Below are positions 1-5,517 of a stretch of 10,297 bases of DNA, one piece after another. Position 1 is the stretch's first letter, and every line of letters begins with the position of its first letter. This stretch comes from JBLHKE01 sp047619485. GTDB lineage: Bacteria; Verrucomicrobiota; Verrucomicrobiia; Verrucomicrobiales; DEV007. A program made the translations under genes and the position numbers. The notes beneath the pieces were generated by a model. The model had not been told where the DNA came from, did no database searches, and saw nothing but the letters and a program-made list of their open reading frames with translations. Location of the stretch: assembly GCA_047619485.1 (NCBI GenBank), contig JBLHKE010000238.1, forward strand, positions 1 to 10,297, written 5' to 3'.

Positions 1-82
1 CCCGACACAGGCCCATCGGATCGACATCACGGCTTCCCCGGAGGAAATTATCGCCGGGCTGCGCGCGCAATTCGCCCTTTGA
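1..82 (+). CDS. C-terminal end of an unidentified protein (5' truncated)
   Basis: An open frame enters from the left edge (codons in phase with position 2) and ends at a TGA at 80-82. The last 26 residues include RIDITASPEEIIAGLRAQF. A short beta-like segment followed by 'SPEE' and an amphipathic helix is how many P-loop kinases end, but this fragment is too short to name a family. The codons are GC-rich like the downstream genes, which supports real coding. The stop is 44 bases before the preferred start of the next gene, so it is probably the upstream member of the same plus-strand run. Confidence 0.5.
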   Translation, partial: PTQAHRIDITASPEEIIAGLRAQFAL

Positions 83-126
83 GCCGTAGGACTTTCACCG
101 TAGACTCCAGTTCCCCTAGCCCATCG

Positions 127-975
127 ATGCCCGACCCAACCAAGCTGCTGCTCCTCGACTTCTTCAACCTGGCTTGGGTGATGCTGGCACTCGGGTTGTT
201 CGTCTACTTCCTCATCCGCCGCAGCAATCCCCTCATCCGCTGGCACGAACACGGCAACGTCTGGACATACCCGTTCAACTTCCTCGACCTCGTCGTGATG
301 GTAGTGATCCTCGGTTCCTACTATGCGATGATTTCCACGTCGGCCACCAGCGACAAGCCACCACCCGACCTCGACGAGATCGGCATTGTGCCGATCGTGC
401 TGACGCAGATCATCACCATGAGCGTGCTCATCACTGGCATCGTCTTCGTGCTCGCCTACGCGCGGAGGATCGACGTCATGGAGCTCTTCGGGCTCAAACG
501 CCTGCGGCTCACACACGTGGTGCTGTGGACGGTCGGCATCCTCGCCGTGAGCATCCCGCTCATCGGCCTCGCCGCCGTCGGCTGGAACCAGTGGCTCGAG
601 CACGCCTTCGGGATCGAACCGGAAAAACAGGAGCTGGTCACCACGATGATGCAGACCGAAGACCTCCCGGTGAAATTACTCATGGCTTTCTCCGCGTGCA
701 TCGTCGCCCCGCTCACCGAGGAGGTGCTGTTCCGCGGCTACTTCTACCCGGCGCTCAAACGGCACAGCGAACGCTTCTTCGCAGCCGTCGTCATCTCGCT
801 GCTGTTCGCAGTCATCCACAACAACACGTCCTCGATCGTGCCGCTGTTCTTCTTCGCCATGGCGCTGACCCTGGCCTACGAACTCACCGGCTGCCTGCTT
901 GTGCCGATCGCGATGCACGCTATCTTCAACACGGTACAGGTCGTCCTGATCTTCACCCTCTCCACAAATGGCTAA
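127..975 (+). CDS. CPBP family (Rce1/Abi-type) intramembrane metalloprotease
   Basis: This is a polytopic membrane protein of 282 residues. It carries the three motifs of the CPBP family (CAAX prenyl protease 2 / bacteriocin-processing type): EEVLFRG with E198, E199 and R203; a His after a hydrophobic helix (FAVIHN, H231); and a final HAIFN with H264 and N268. In the family the glutamates and histidines form the intramembrane active site. Hydrophobic stretches occur near residues 10-30, 53-68, 87-110, 130-150, 187-200 and 220-280. The physiological substrate cannot be read from sequence; family members act in protein maturation, immunity to bacteriocins or unknown housekeeping roles. The ATG at 127 is preferred over an in-frame TTG at 79, because the extra 16 residues are Ser/Pro-rich and the TTG overlaps the previous stop. 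The 3' end overlaps the thiL start by 8 bases, indicating translational coupling. Confidence 0.88.
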   Translation: MPDPTKLLLLDFFNLAWVMLALGLFVYFLIRRSNPLIRWHEHGNVWTYPFNFLDLVVMVVILGSYYAMISTSATSDKPPPDLDEIGIVPIVLTQIITMSVLITGIVFVLAYARRIDVMELFGLKRLRLTHVVLWTVGILAVSIPLIGLAAVGWNQWLEHAFGIEPEKQELVTTMMQTEDLPVKLLMAFSACIVAPLTEEVLFRGYFYPALKRHSERFFAAVVISLLFAVIHNNTSSIVPLFFFAMALTLAYELTGCLLVPIAMHAIFNTVQVVLIFTLSTNG

Positions 976-1864
976 GCTATCAGAAATCGGTGAAGACGCC
1001 CTCATCGAACAACTCACCGCCCGTCTACATACCGGGAAAAACGTCATCGCCGGTGCTGGCCAAGACGATTGCGCCATCATCCGCAACCCGGCCAACCCCG
1101 ACGTCCTAACACTGCTAAAAACCGACTGCATCGTCGAGGGCGTGCACTACCTGCCGGACACGCCACCGTCCAAAGTCGGGTGGAAGGCGATGGCGCGCGC
1201 CATCAGTGACATCGCGGCGATGGGTGGCATCCCCGAACAGGCGCTGGTCACCCTCGTGATCCAGCCAGACCGCGAGGTCGCCTACGTCCGCGGCCTCTAC
1301 AAAGGCCTGGAGAAGGCCGCCCGCGACCACAACGTCAGCATCGTCGGCGGCGAGACCGCCAGCTGTGACAGCGCGGCGATGATCTCCATCAGCCTCACCG
1401 GCCATGTCGAGAAGAAGCACTGCACGCGGCGCTCCACCGGCCGCCCAGGCGATACCCTCTACGTCACCGGCCTGCTCGGCGGCTCGATCGGCGGTCGCCA
1501 CCTGACCTTCCGCCCGCGCCTCGCCGAGGCACGCTGGCTCGCCACCCACTTCAACATCCGCGCGATGATGGACCTCAGCGACGGCCTCGCAAAGGATCTC
1601 CCGCGCCTCGCCAAATCCAGCGCCACTGGCTTCCAGGTCGACCCCGAAAAACTCCCGTGCCAACGCGGTTGTAGCATCGAGCAGGCAGCCTGCGACGGCG
1701 AAGACTACGAACTCCTGTTCGCCATCGGCCCGCGCGACTCACGCCGCCTCGCCGCGACCTGGCCGAAAAAATTCCCCAAACTCCCGCTGACCAAAATCGG
1801 CTACCTCACCAAGAATGGTGTCGCGAAAGGGCTCGAACCAGGCGGCTGGGAGCACTTCCTGTAA
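968..1864 (+). CDS. thiL: Thiamine-monophosphate kinase ThiL
   Basis: ThiL phosphorylates thiamine monophosphate with ATP to make thiamine diphosphate, the last step of the cofactor pathway, in the cytoplasm. The 298-residue product shows the family landmarks in order: GQDDCA (D33, D34, the Mg/ATP-binding acidic loop near the N-terminus), DCIVEGVHY, SDIAAMGG, IVGGETAS, a GDTLYVTGLLGG turn, MDLSDGLAKDL, and GEDYELLF near the C-terminus. It is slightly shorter than E. coli ThiL (about 325 residues), with the loss mainly in the loop region between the N- and C-terminal domains. The start ATG lies within the tail of the CPBP protease gene (8-base overlap), so the two are probably co-translated. 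tsaE follows, a neighbourhood often seen for housekeeping genes with no direct pathway link. No thiamine riboswitch (THI box) is visible nearby. Confidence 0.95.
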   Translation: MAKLSEIGEDALIEQLTARLHTGKNVIAGAGQDDCAIIRNPANPDVLTLLKTDCIVEGVHYLPDTPPSKVGWKAMARAISDIAAMGGIPEQALVTLVIQPDREVAYVRGLYKGLEKAARDHNVSIVGGETASCDSAAMISISLTGHVEKKHCTRRSTGRPGDTLYVTGLLGGSIGGRHLTFRPRLAEARWLATHFNIRAMMDLSDGLAKDLPRLAKSSATGFQVDPEKLPCQRGCSIEQAACDGEDYELLFAIGPRDSRRLAATWPKKFPKLPLTKIGYLTKNGVAKGLEPGGWEHFL

Positions 1865-1913
1865 ACACGGTCAGGTATCGGGATCTTTAACCGTTGAATC
1901 TCACGCCGGTCCC

Positions 1914-1943
1914 GTCGAAAGTCCGGGCTTGCAGACTTTCGAC
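1914..1943 (+). promoter_or_regulatory. Perfect 10-bp hairpin at the thiL-tsaE junction
   Basis: GTCGAAAGTC at 1914-1923 is the exact reverse complement of GACTTTCGAC at 1934-1943, with a 10-base loop. The likely TTG start codon of tsaE (1929-1931) lies in the loop. There is no T-run after it, so it does not look like an intrinsic terminator. It may influence tsaE translation or mRNA processing; that role is inference. Confidence 0.5.
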
Positions 1944-2339
1944 ACAGAAGCCGACACGATCGCTTACGGGCGCGAGATCGCTTCGGGATTACAGGCTGGC
2001 GACACGCTCGCGCTGGTCGGCGATCTCGGCGCGGGCAAGACGCACTTCACCAAAGGCATCGTCGCCGGCATCGGCAGCGACAGACCGGTGACCAGCCCGA
2101 CCTTCACCCTCGTGCACGAATACCAGGGAGGCCGGCTACCAGTCTTCCACTTCGATTTCTACCGCCTAGAGAGTGCCGAGGAGCTACTCAACATCGGCTG
2201 GGACGACTACCTAGACGCCAACGGGATCGCCATCGTCGAGTGGGCCGACAAATTCCCAGAACTACTCCCCGACAACACTCAGTGGTATCGATTTTCCATC
2301 GACGAAAGCGGCACGCGCAAGATCGAGCATCAGTCGTAA
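1929..2339 (+). CDS. tsaE: tRNA t6A37 biosynthesis ATPase TsaE
   Basis: TsaE is the small ATPase that works with TsaB and TsaD to make N6-threonylcarbamoyladenosine at position 37 of ANN-decoding tRNAs. The Walker A loop GDLGAGKT (residues 31-38), SPTFTLVHEY, the FHFDFYRL segment, the EEL...GWDDY segment and IVEWADKFPELLP match the family from end to end. I chose the TTG at 1929 (136 residues). It puts the P-loop about 31 residues from the N-terminus, close to E. coli TsaE (about 35), and the codons between 1865 and 1928 are AT-richer and unlike the rest (TTA, GTA, GTT, TCT). An in-frame ATG at 1815, inside thiL, would add 38 unconserved residues. Neither start has a clear ribosome-binding site. 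The stop is 63 bases before tsaB, a functional partner. Confidence 0.92.
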   Translation: MQTFDTEADTIAYGREIASGLQAGDTLALVGDLGAGKTHFTKGIVAGIGSDRPVTSPTFTLVHEYQGGRLPVFHFDFYRLESAEELLNIGWDDYLDANGIAIVEWADKFPELLPDNTQWYRFSIDESGTRKIEHQS

Positions 2340-2354
2340 CCGAAGTCCAAAAAA

Positions 2355-2379
2355 AATCTGCGTAATCTGCGGTCAAAAA
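2355..2379. repeat. AATCTGCG short tandem between tsaE and tsaB
   Basis: AATCTGCG occurs at 2355-2362 and again at 2364-2371, a 9-base period. It is flanked by an A-run on the left and CAAAAA on the right. From memory, similar 'CTGCGTAATCTGCGG' strings recur between genes in varied bacterial genomes; I could not verify this here. It fills most of the 63-base tsaE-tsaB gap and has no clear promoter or terminator form. Confidence 0.5.
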
Positions 2380-2402
2380 TTCCGCCGACCAAGCCACTGC
2401 CC

Positions 2403-3047
2403 ATGATCATCCTAGCCATCGAAACCTCCACCACCCAGGGCAGCGTCGCCCTGCTGCGCGATGGCGATTGCCTGCTGGCAAAAACCTTCACCTCCGAGCG
2501 CTCGCACAACTCGCAGATCTTCGGCCCACTCGGTGAGGCACTGGAGATCACCAAACCAGATCTAGTCGTCGCTGGCACCGGCCCGGGTTCCTACACCGGC
2601 GCCCGCATCGGCATCGCTGCCGGCATCGGGATCTCGCTCACCCACGGGGCGAAACTCATCGGCCTGCCGTCGGTCATCGCCGCCGACGTCGCCGCACCGG
2701 AATCGACCTACCACCTGATTGGCGACGCCCGGCGCAGCAGCTATTTCTACGCCGAGGTCACCGATCGCCAACTCGCCCGCGCCCCTGAGCTCATCAGCAA
2801 AGACGCCCTCGCGGAGTTGCTGGAGAACGAGTTCCATTTCATCACCTTCGACCCGAAACCGCCCGCCGAGGGCATCGGTGTGACCAATCCGACCGCTCAG
2901 ATTCTAGCGGGCATCGCATCGACCCTAACTGAAGCAGAAATCAATAAGCTCGCCGCCGCCCCCGTCACCCCCCACTACATGAGCGCCCCCTTCGTCACGC
3001 CCCCGAAGAAAAAACGGGAGCATGAGGTGAAGCCGGAGCGTGGCTGA
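2403..3047 (+). CDS. tsaB: tRNA t6A37 biosynthesis protein TsaB
   Basis: TsaB is a non-catalytic ASKHA-fold paralogue of TsaD. It dimerises with TsaD and, with TsaE, supports threonylcarbamoyl transfer to tRNA A37. The 214-residue product begins with the ASKHA beta-strand and loop ILAIETSTTQGSVAL (residues 3-17), then SERSHNSQIF (31-40) and the signature GTGPGSYTGARIG (58-70), followed by GISLTHGAKLIGLPSV. Length is near the family norm of about 220-230. The C-terminal tail (PPKKKREHEVKPERG) is basic and low in complexity. The TGA stop falls inside the left arm of an inverted repeat (GCTGAATTCGCCA), so the current end may have been set by insertion of that repeat. It follows tsaE by 63 bases on the same strand and is the last gene of this run. 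Confidence 0.95.
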   Translation: MIILAIETSTTQGSVALLRDGDCLLAKTFTSERSHNSQIFGPLGEALEITKPDLVVAGTGPGSYTGARIGIAAGIGISLTHGAKLIGLPSVIAADVAAPESTYHLIGDARRSSYFYAEVTDRQLARAPELISKDALAELLENEFHFITFDPKPPAEGIGVTNPTAQILAGIASTLTEAEINKLAAAPVTPHYMSAPFVTPPKKKREHEVKPERG

Positions 3048-3089
3048 ATTCGCCACAGACTGTTGCAAAACTGGCAGCAGCCAAATAAG

Positions 3090-3107
3090 TCGGGCACTCC
3101 TGCCCGG
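3090..3107. repeat. Small hairpin with CTCC loop (family copy 1, reverse orientation)
   Basis: CGGGCA (3091-3096) pairs with TGCCCG (3101-3106) around a CTCC tetraloop. Read on the minus strand it is CGGGCA-GGAG-TGCCCG, the same design as the two hairpins at 7520-7564. It lies inside the inverted-repeat element. Confidence 0.55.
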
Positions 3108-3177
3108 CGAATGTTCCTCGGAGACAAGGAAGGACTCCGCGACCGAAGAGTCTGAGGAAAACAGGCTCAGCACATCC

Positions 3178-3297
3178 GGAGTTTAAGTTTAAGTCGAAGC
3201 AGGAAGTTGAAGTGCCGGATTCTTCGCAACCGAACTCCCGATGGCACACGACCGACCGCCGGTCTCCAATGCCAACTATTACTTCAACTTCAACTCC
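3178..3297. repeat. Inner inverted repeat built from AAGTT(T/G) hexamers
   Basis: GGAGTTTAAGTTTAAGT at 3178-3194 matches the reverse complement of 3281-3297 (GGAGTTGAAGTTGAAGT) at 15 of 17 positions; both differences are T versus G. A further GAAGTTGAAGT lies at 3203-3213. The 86-base spacer holds no recognisable gene. It forms the inner stem of the larger repeat element. Confidence 0.55.
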
Positions 3298-3503
3298 CCA
3301 GAGCCTAGGCCTCACGGCTCAAACCGCTTCGGTATCCCGGGCTCTCGGAACACGGGAGCTGGCGACATTACCCTTCGGTTTTGCAACAGTCTGGCCAGAA
3401 ATTGGACGAACGTTCTGTGGACATGCTGAGCCATGGACGCCCGTCCAAACTCTGGCGAATTCAGCTACCCACTTCTGCATCCTTCTCATCCCGCCACCAC
3501 TCC

Positions 3504-4481
3504 CTACTCCAGCGCTCCCCCACAGCTGCTACCACTCCCCGCCGTGCAACCAAAACAGTGGTTGCCAGTGCGGATCGGGATGTCGCTGAAAGTCTCGGGA
3601 TCGATGTCCCACAGGTAGAGCTCCGTCCCGCTGTCGCGATCTTCCAGCGGCAGCTTCATCATCTGGTTAAAGTCGCAATCGAACACCTCGCCGAGCCAGC
3701 TGACGTTGATGGTATTGCGGCACATCAGGCTCTCCACGGTCGCCGGGTTGAAAGCATCCTTCAGTATCTGCTGGTATTCCGCCAGCTGGTTGTTGCGCTT
3801 CAGGTAGCTGGCGAAGCGGGCGATCGCCATGTTGGCGATGCAGTAGAGGTTGTTAAAATCGATGCCGAAGTGGTCTTTCATCTCGCGCTTGTAGTCCGCC
3901 TCTAACCCCGCCTGATCCGGCGGTAAGAACCCGCCATTGGGATTGTAGACGAATTGCATTTGTAGCTCGGGGTCGCGCCCGTAGCCGAGCTCGTTGAGTT
4001 TCTGGAACGCCTTGATGCTCGAATCAAACACGCCATCGCCGCGCTGCTCGTTGACGTTGTCCGGCGAGTAACACGGCATCGAGGCGATGATCTCGACTTT
4101 GTGTTCTGCTAGGAACTCGGCCACCCACTCGTAGCCCGGCTCGTTGACGATGGTGGCGTTGAGCCGGTCCATCACGCGTCGCGGCTGGTCGAAACCACGC
4201 ACCGCTTCCACCAGCCGCCGGAAGTCCGGGATCATCTCGGGCGTGCCCCCAGTGAGGTCGAGCACCGGGATATCCGTCTTTTCGAACCAGTGGAGGATCT
4301 TGTCGATGGTCTCGCCGGTGACGATCTCCTTGCGCGACGGACCGGCATTCACATGGCAGTGGACGCAGGTCAGATTGCATAGTTTACCGACATTCAGCTG
4401 CAAAATTTCTGGCCTCGACCGCCCCAGCGGGGTGTTGGAAGCGTCGAGGGCGATGTCAAATTCGTTGCGTAGGCTTACCAT
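3504..4481 (-). CDS. arsS: Arsenosugar biosynthesis radical SAM protein ArsS
   Basis: ArsS is a radical S-adenosylmethionine enzyme that transfers the 5'-deoxyadenosyl group to dimethylated arsenic, giving the precursor of oxo-arsenosugars. The 325-residue product has the 4Fe-4S motif CNLTCVHC (C35, C39, C42) followed by HVNAGP. It then shows LTGGTPEM, MPCYSPDNVNEQRGDGVF, QMQFVYNPNGGFLPP, FNNLYCIANMAIARF, MCRNTINVSWLGEVFDCDFNQM, and the Cys-rich C-terminus HCFGCTAGSGSSCGG (C309, C312, C320). This order is diagnostic of the family (a radical SAM domain followed by a DUF3641-type domain). The ATG at 4481 is preferred over an upstream TTG (4523), whose extra residues are unconserved. The usual partner arsM, which methylates arsenic, is not in the window. 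The gene stands alone, convergent with tsaB and divergent from lemA. Confidence 0.93.
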   Translation of the reverse strand: MVSLRNEFDIALDASNTPLGRSRPEILQLNVGKLCNLTCVHCHVNAGPSRKEIVTGETIDKILHWFEKTDIPVLDLTGGTPEMIPDFRRLVEAVRGFDQPRRVMDRLNATIVNEPGYEWVAEFLAEHKVEIIASMPCYSPDNVNEQRGDGVFDSSIKAFQKLNELGYGRDPELQMQFVYNPNGGFLPPDQAGLEADYKREMKDHFGIDFNNLYCIANMAIARFASYLKRNNQLAEYQQILKDAFNPATVESLMCRNTINVSWLGEVFDCDFNQMMKLPLEDRDSGTELYLWDIDPETFSDIPIRTGNHCFGCTAGSGSSCGGALE

Positions 4482-4491
4482 GAAGTGGGTT

Positions 4492-4497
4492 ATTATA
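4492..4497 (-). promoter_or_regulatory. Perfect -10 box (TATAAT) of a probable arsS promoter
   Basis: On the minus strand TATAAT ends 10 bases before the arsS ATG (4481), so transcription would begin only about 3-5 bases before the start codon. The -35 region is weak: the best candidate is TTGGTA, 20 bases upstream, which is longer than ideal. The local AT-rich sequence contrasts with the GC-rich surroundings. No arsenic-responsive operator could be identified. Confidence 0.5.
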
Positions 4498-4630
4498 AAG
4501 CTGAGAGAGATTTGTAATACCAATATTCCGCCGATGTGGCAGATTTAGAGGAATTCAGAGTCCTAACGTGCCACCCGCACTCCCGGACGCACCCAACGTA
4601 CACCCGTTAGTAATAGAAAGATCCATACTC

Positions 4631-5260
4631 ATGCAACCATTCCTTAGCTCCGTCGGGGGCACCCTCCTTATCGTCCTCGGCGTTCTCGCCGTCTTCGTCG
4701 TCTTCTTCATCATGTGGGCGATCGGCACCTTCAACTCGCTGGTCGAGCTCCGAAACCGTGTCAAGAACGCCTTCTCGCAGATCGATGTGCAACTCAAGCG
4801 GCGCTACGACCTGATCCCGAACCTCATCGAGGTGGCGAAAAAATTCATGGCGCACGAGCGCGAGACGCTCGAAGCGGTCACCCAGGCGCGCAACCTCGCG
4901 CAGTCCGCCGCCAAATCGGCCGACCCGACCGATTCCGGGAGCATGGAGAAGCTGATGTCGGCAGAGGCTGGCCTCGGTGGCGCACTCGGCAAGCTCATCG
5001 CTGTCTCCGAGAGCTACCCTGACCTGAAGTCGAACGAGAACATGATGCAGCTACAGGAGGAACTCACCACGACCGAGAACAAGGTCGCGTTCTCGCGCCA
5101 AGCCTACAACGACTCCGTGCTCGGTTACAACAACAAGCGCGAGTCGTTCCCCGCGAGCATCATCGCCAACATGAAGAACTTCAACCCGGCTACCTCTTAC
5201 GAGGTCAGTGACGAGGAACGCGAAGAGGTCCGCAAGGGCGTTGACGTGAGCTTCGACTAG
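4631..5260 (+). CDS. lemA: LemA family membrane protein
   Basis: The protein has 209 residues, with one N-terminal membrane helix (about residues 11-31) followed by a long helical domain. The LemA signature is clear: NSLVELRNRVKNAF, then SQIDVQLKRRYDLIPNLI and EVAKKF (about 35-67). Further family blocks are LKSNENMMQLQEELTTTENKVAFSRQ and YNDSV..YN, with an FP(A)SIIA motif toward the end. LemA proteins are conserved but biochemically undefined. They are often encoded next to M48 proteases of the HtpX type, as here, which points to a membrane-quality or stress role. The ATG at 4631 is chosen over an upstream GTG at 4568, which would put 21 polar residues before the membrane helix. The zinc-ribbon gene follows after 20 bases and the protease 24 bases after that, so the three probably form an operon. 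Confidence 0.93.
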   Translation: MQPFLSSVGGTLLIVLGVLAVFVVFFIMWAIGTFNSLVELRNRVKNAFSQIDVQLKRRYDLIPNLIEVAKKFMAHERETLEAVTQARNLAQSAAKSADPTDSGSMEKLMSAEAGLGGALGKLIAVSESYPDLKSNENMMQLQEELTTTENKVAFSRQAYNDSVLGYNNKRESFPASIIANMKNFNPATSYEVSDEEREEVRKGVDVSFD

Positions 5261-5280
5261 TTCCGAAATGGTGGCTAACC

Positions 5281-5493
5281 ATGCACCATTGCAAAGACTG
5301 CCACGCTGAAGTCGGCTGGAGAGAGAAGCGTTGTCTGCGGTGCGATTGCACTGAGCGGATGTCGAAATCTGCCGAACACTGGAGCGAGCGTCTCCTGGGA
5401 GGCTCTATTCTCCGGGGGCGTCCAACATTCGCCATCATCTACATGATTATTTTTACGATAGTTGCCGTGTTGGCGTGGATCTTTAACTGGTAG
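5281..5493 (+). CDS. Small zinc-ribbon membrane protein (unknown function)
   Basis: This 70-residue protein has a compact N-terminal metal-binding knuckle pair: C4-x-x-C7 and C18-x-x-C21 (with C23 adjacent). It ends in a single hydrophobic helix (about residues 48-67, FAIIYMIIFTIVAVLAWIF). By shape it is a zinc-ribbon domain tethered to the membrane. It lies between lemA and the M48 protease with gaps of 20 and 24 bases, so it is very likely co-transcribed and may be a partner or adaptor of either. The conserved Cys spacing and the helix argue for a real gene rather than a chance frame. No named family is recognised. Confidence 0.75.
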   Translation: MHHCKDCHAEVGWREKRCLRCDCTERMSKSAEHWSERLLGGSILRGRPTFAIIYMIIFTIVAVLAWIFNW

Positions 5494-5517
5494 ATGGTGT
5501 AGCTGACGAAGCCGAAC

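Larger units (their letters stand above)
3043..3465. repeat. Nested inverted-repeat element, probably a degenerate non-autonomous (MITE-like) repeat
   Basis: The 456 bases between tsaB and arsS contain no credible gene, only paired inverted arms. The outer arm GCTGAATTCGCCA (3043-3055) is matched exactly in reverse complement at 3453-3465. The adjoining CAGACTGTTGCAAAAC (3056-3071) is matched exactly at 3378-3393. The two arms are contiguous on the left but separated by 59 bases on the right, suggesting a later insertion. Weaker matches continue inward: CCGAAG, TGAG and AGGCT motifs in the same order, then a hexamer-based pair at 3178-3194 and 3281-3297. There is no transposase. A MITE-like relic fits best; a structured RNA or a bidirectional termination region between convergent genes is possible. 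Confidence 0.6.

Noticed and set aside
185..200. TGGCACT-CGGG-TTGTT, a sigma-54-like string
   Set aside because: It lies inside the CPBP protease coding region and has GT in place of the invariant GC at -12.
1815..1928. Upstream ATG start for tsaE inside thiL
   Set aside because: It would add 38 unconserved residues with atypical AT-richer codons and place the P-loop too far from the N-terminus. It is kept only as an alternative.
3212..3905. Plus-strand open frames across the tsaB-arsS gap and the arsS 3' end
   Set aside because: They run through the inverted-repeat region and then antisense to arsS. Their products are Ser/Pro/His-rich with no family features, while the minus-strand arsS frame matches its family to the last residues.
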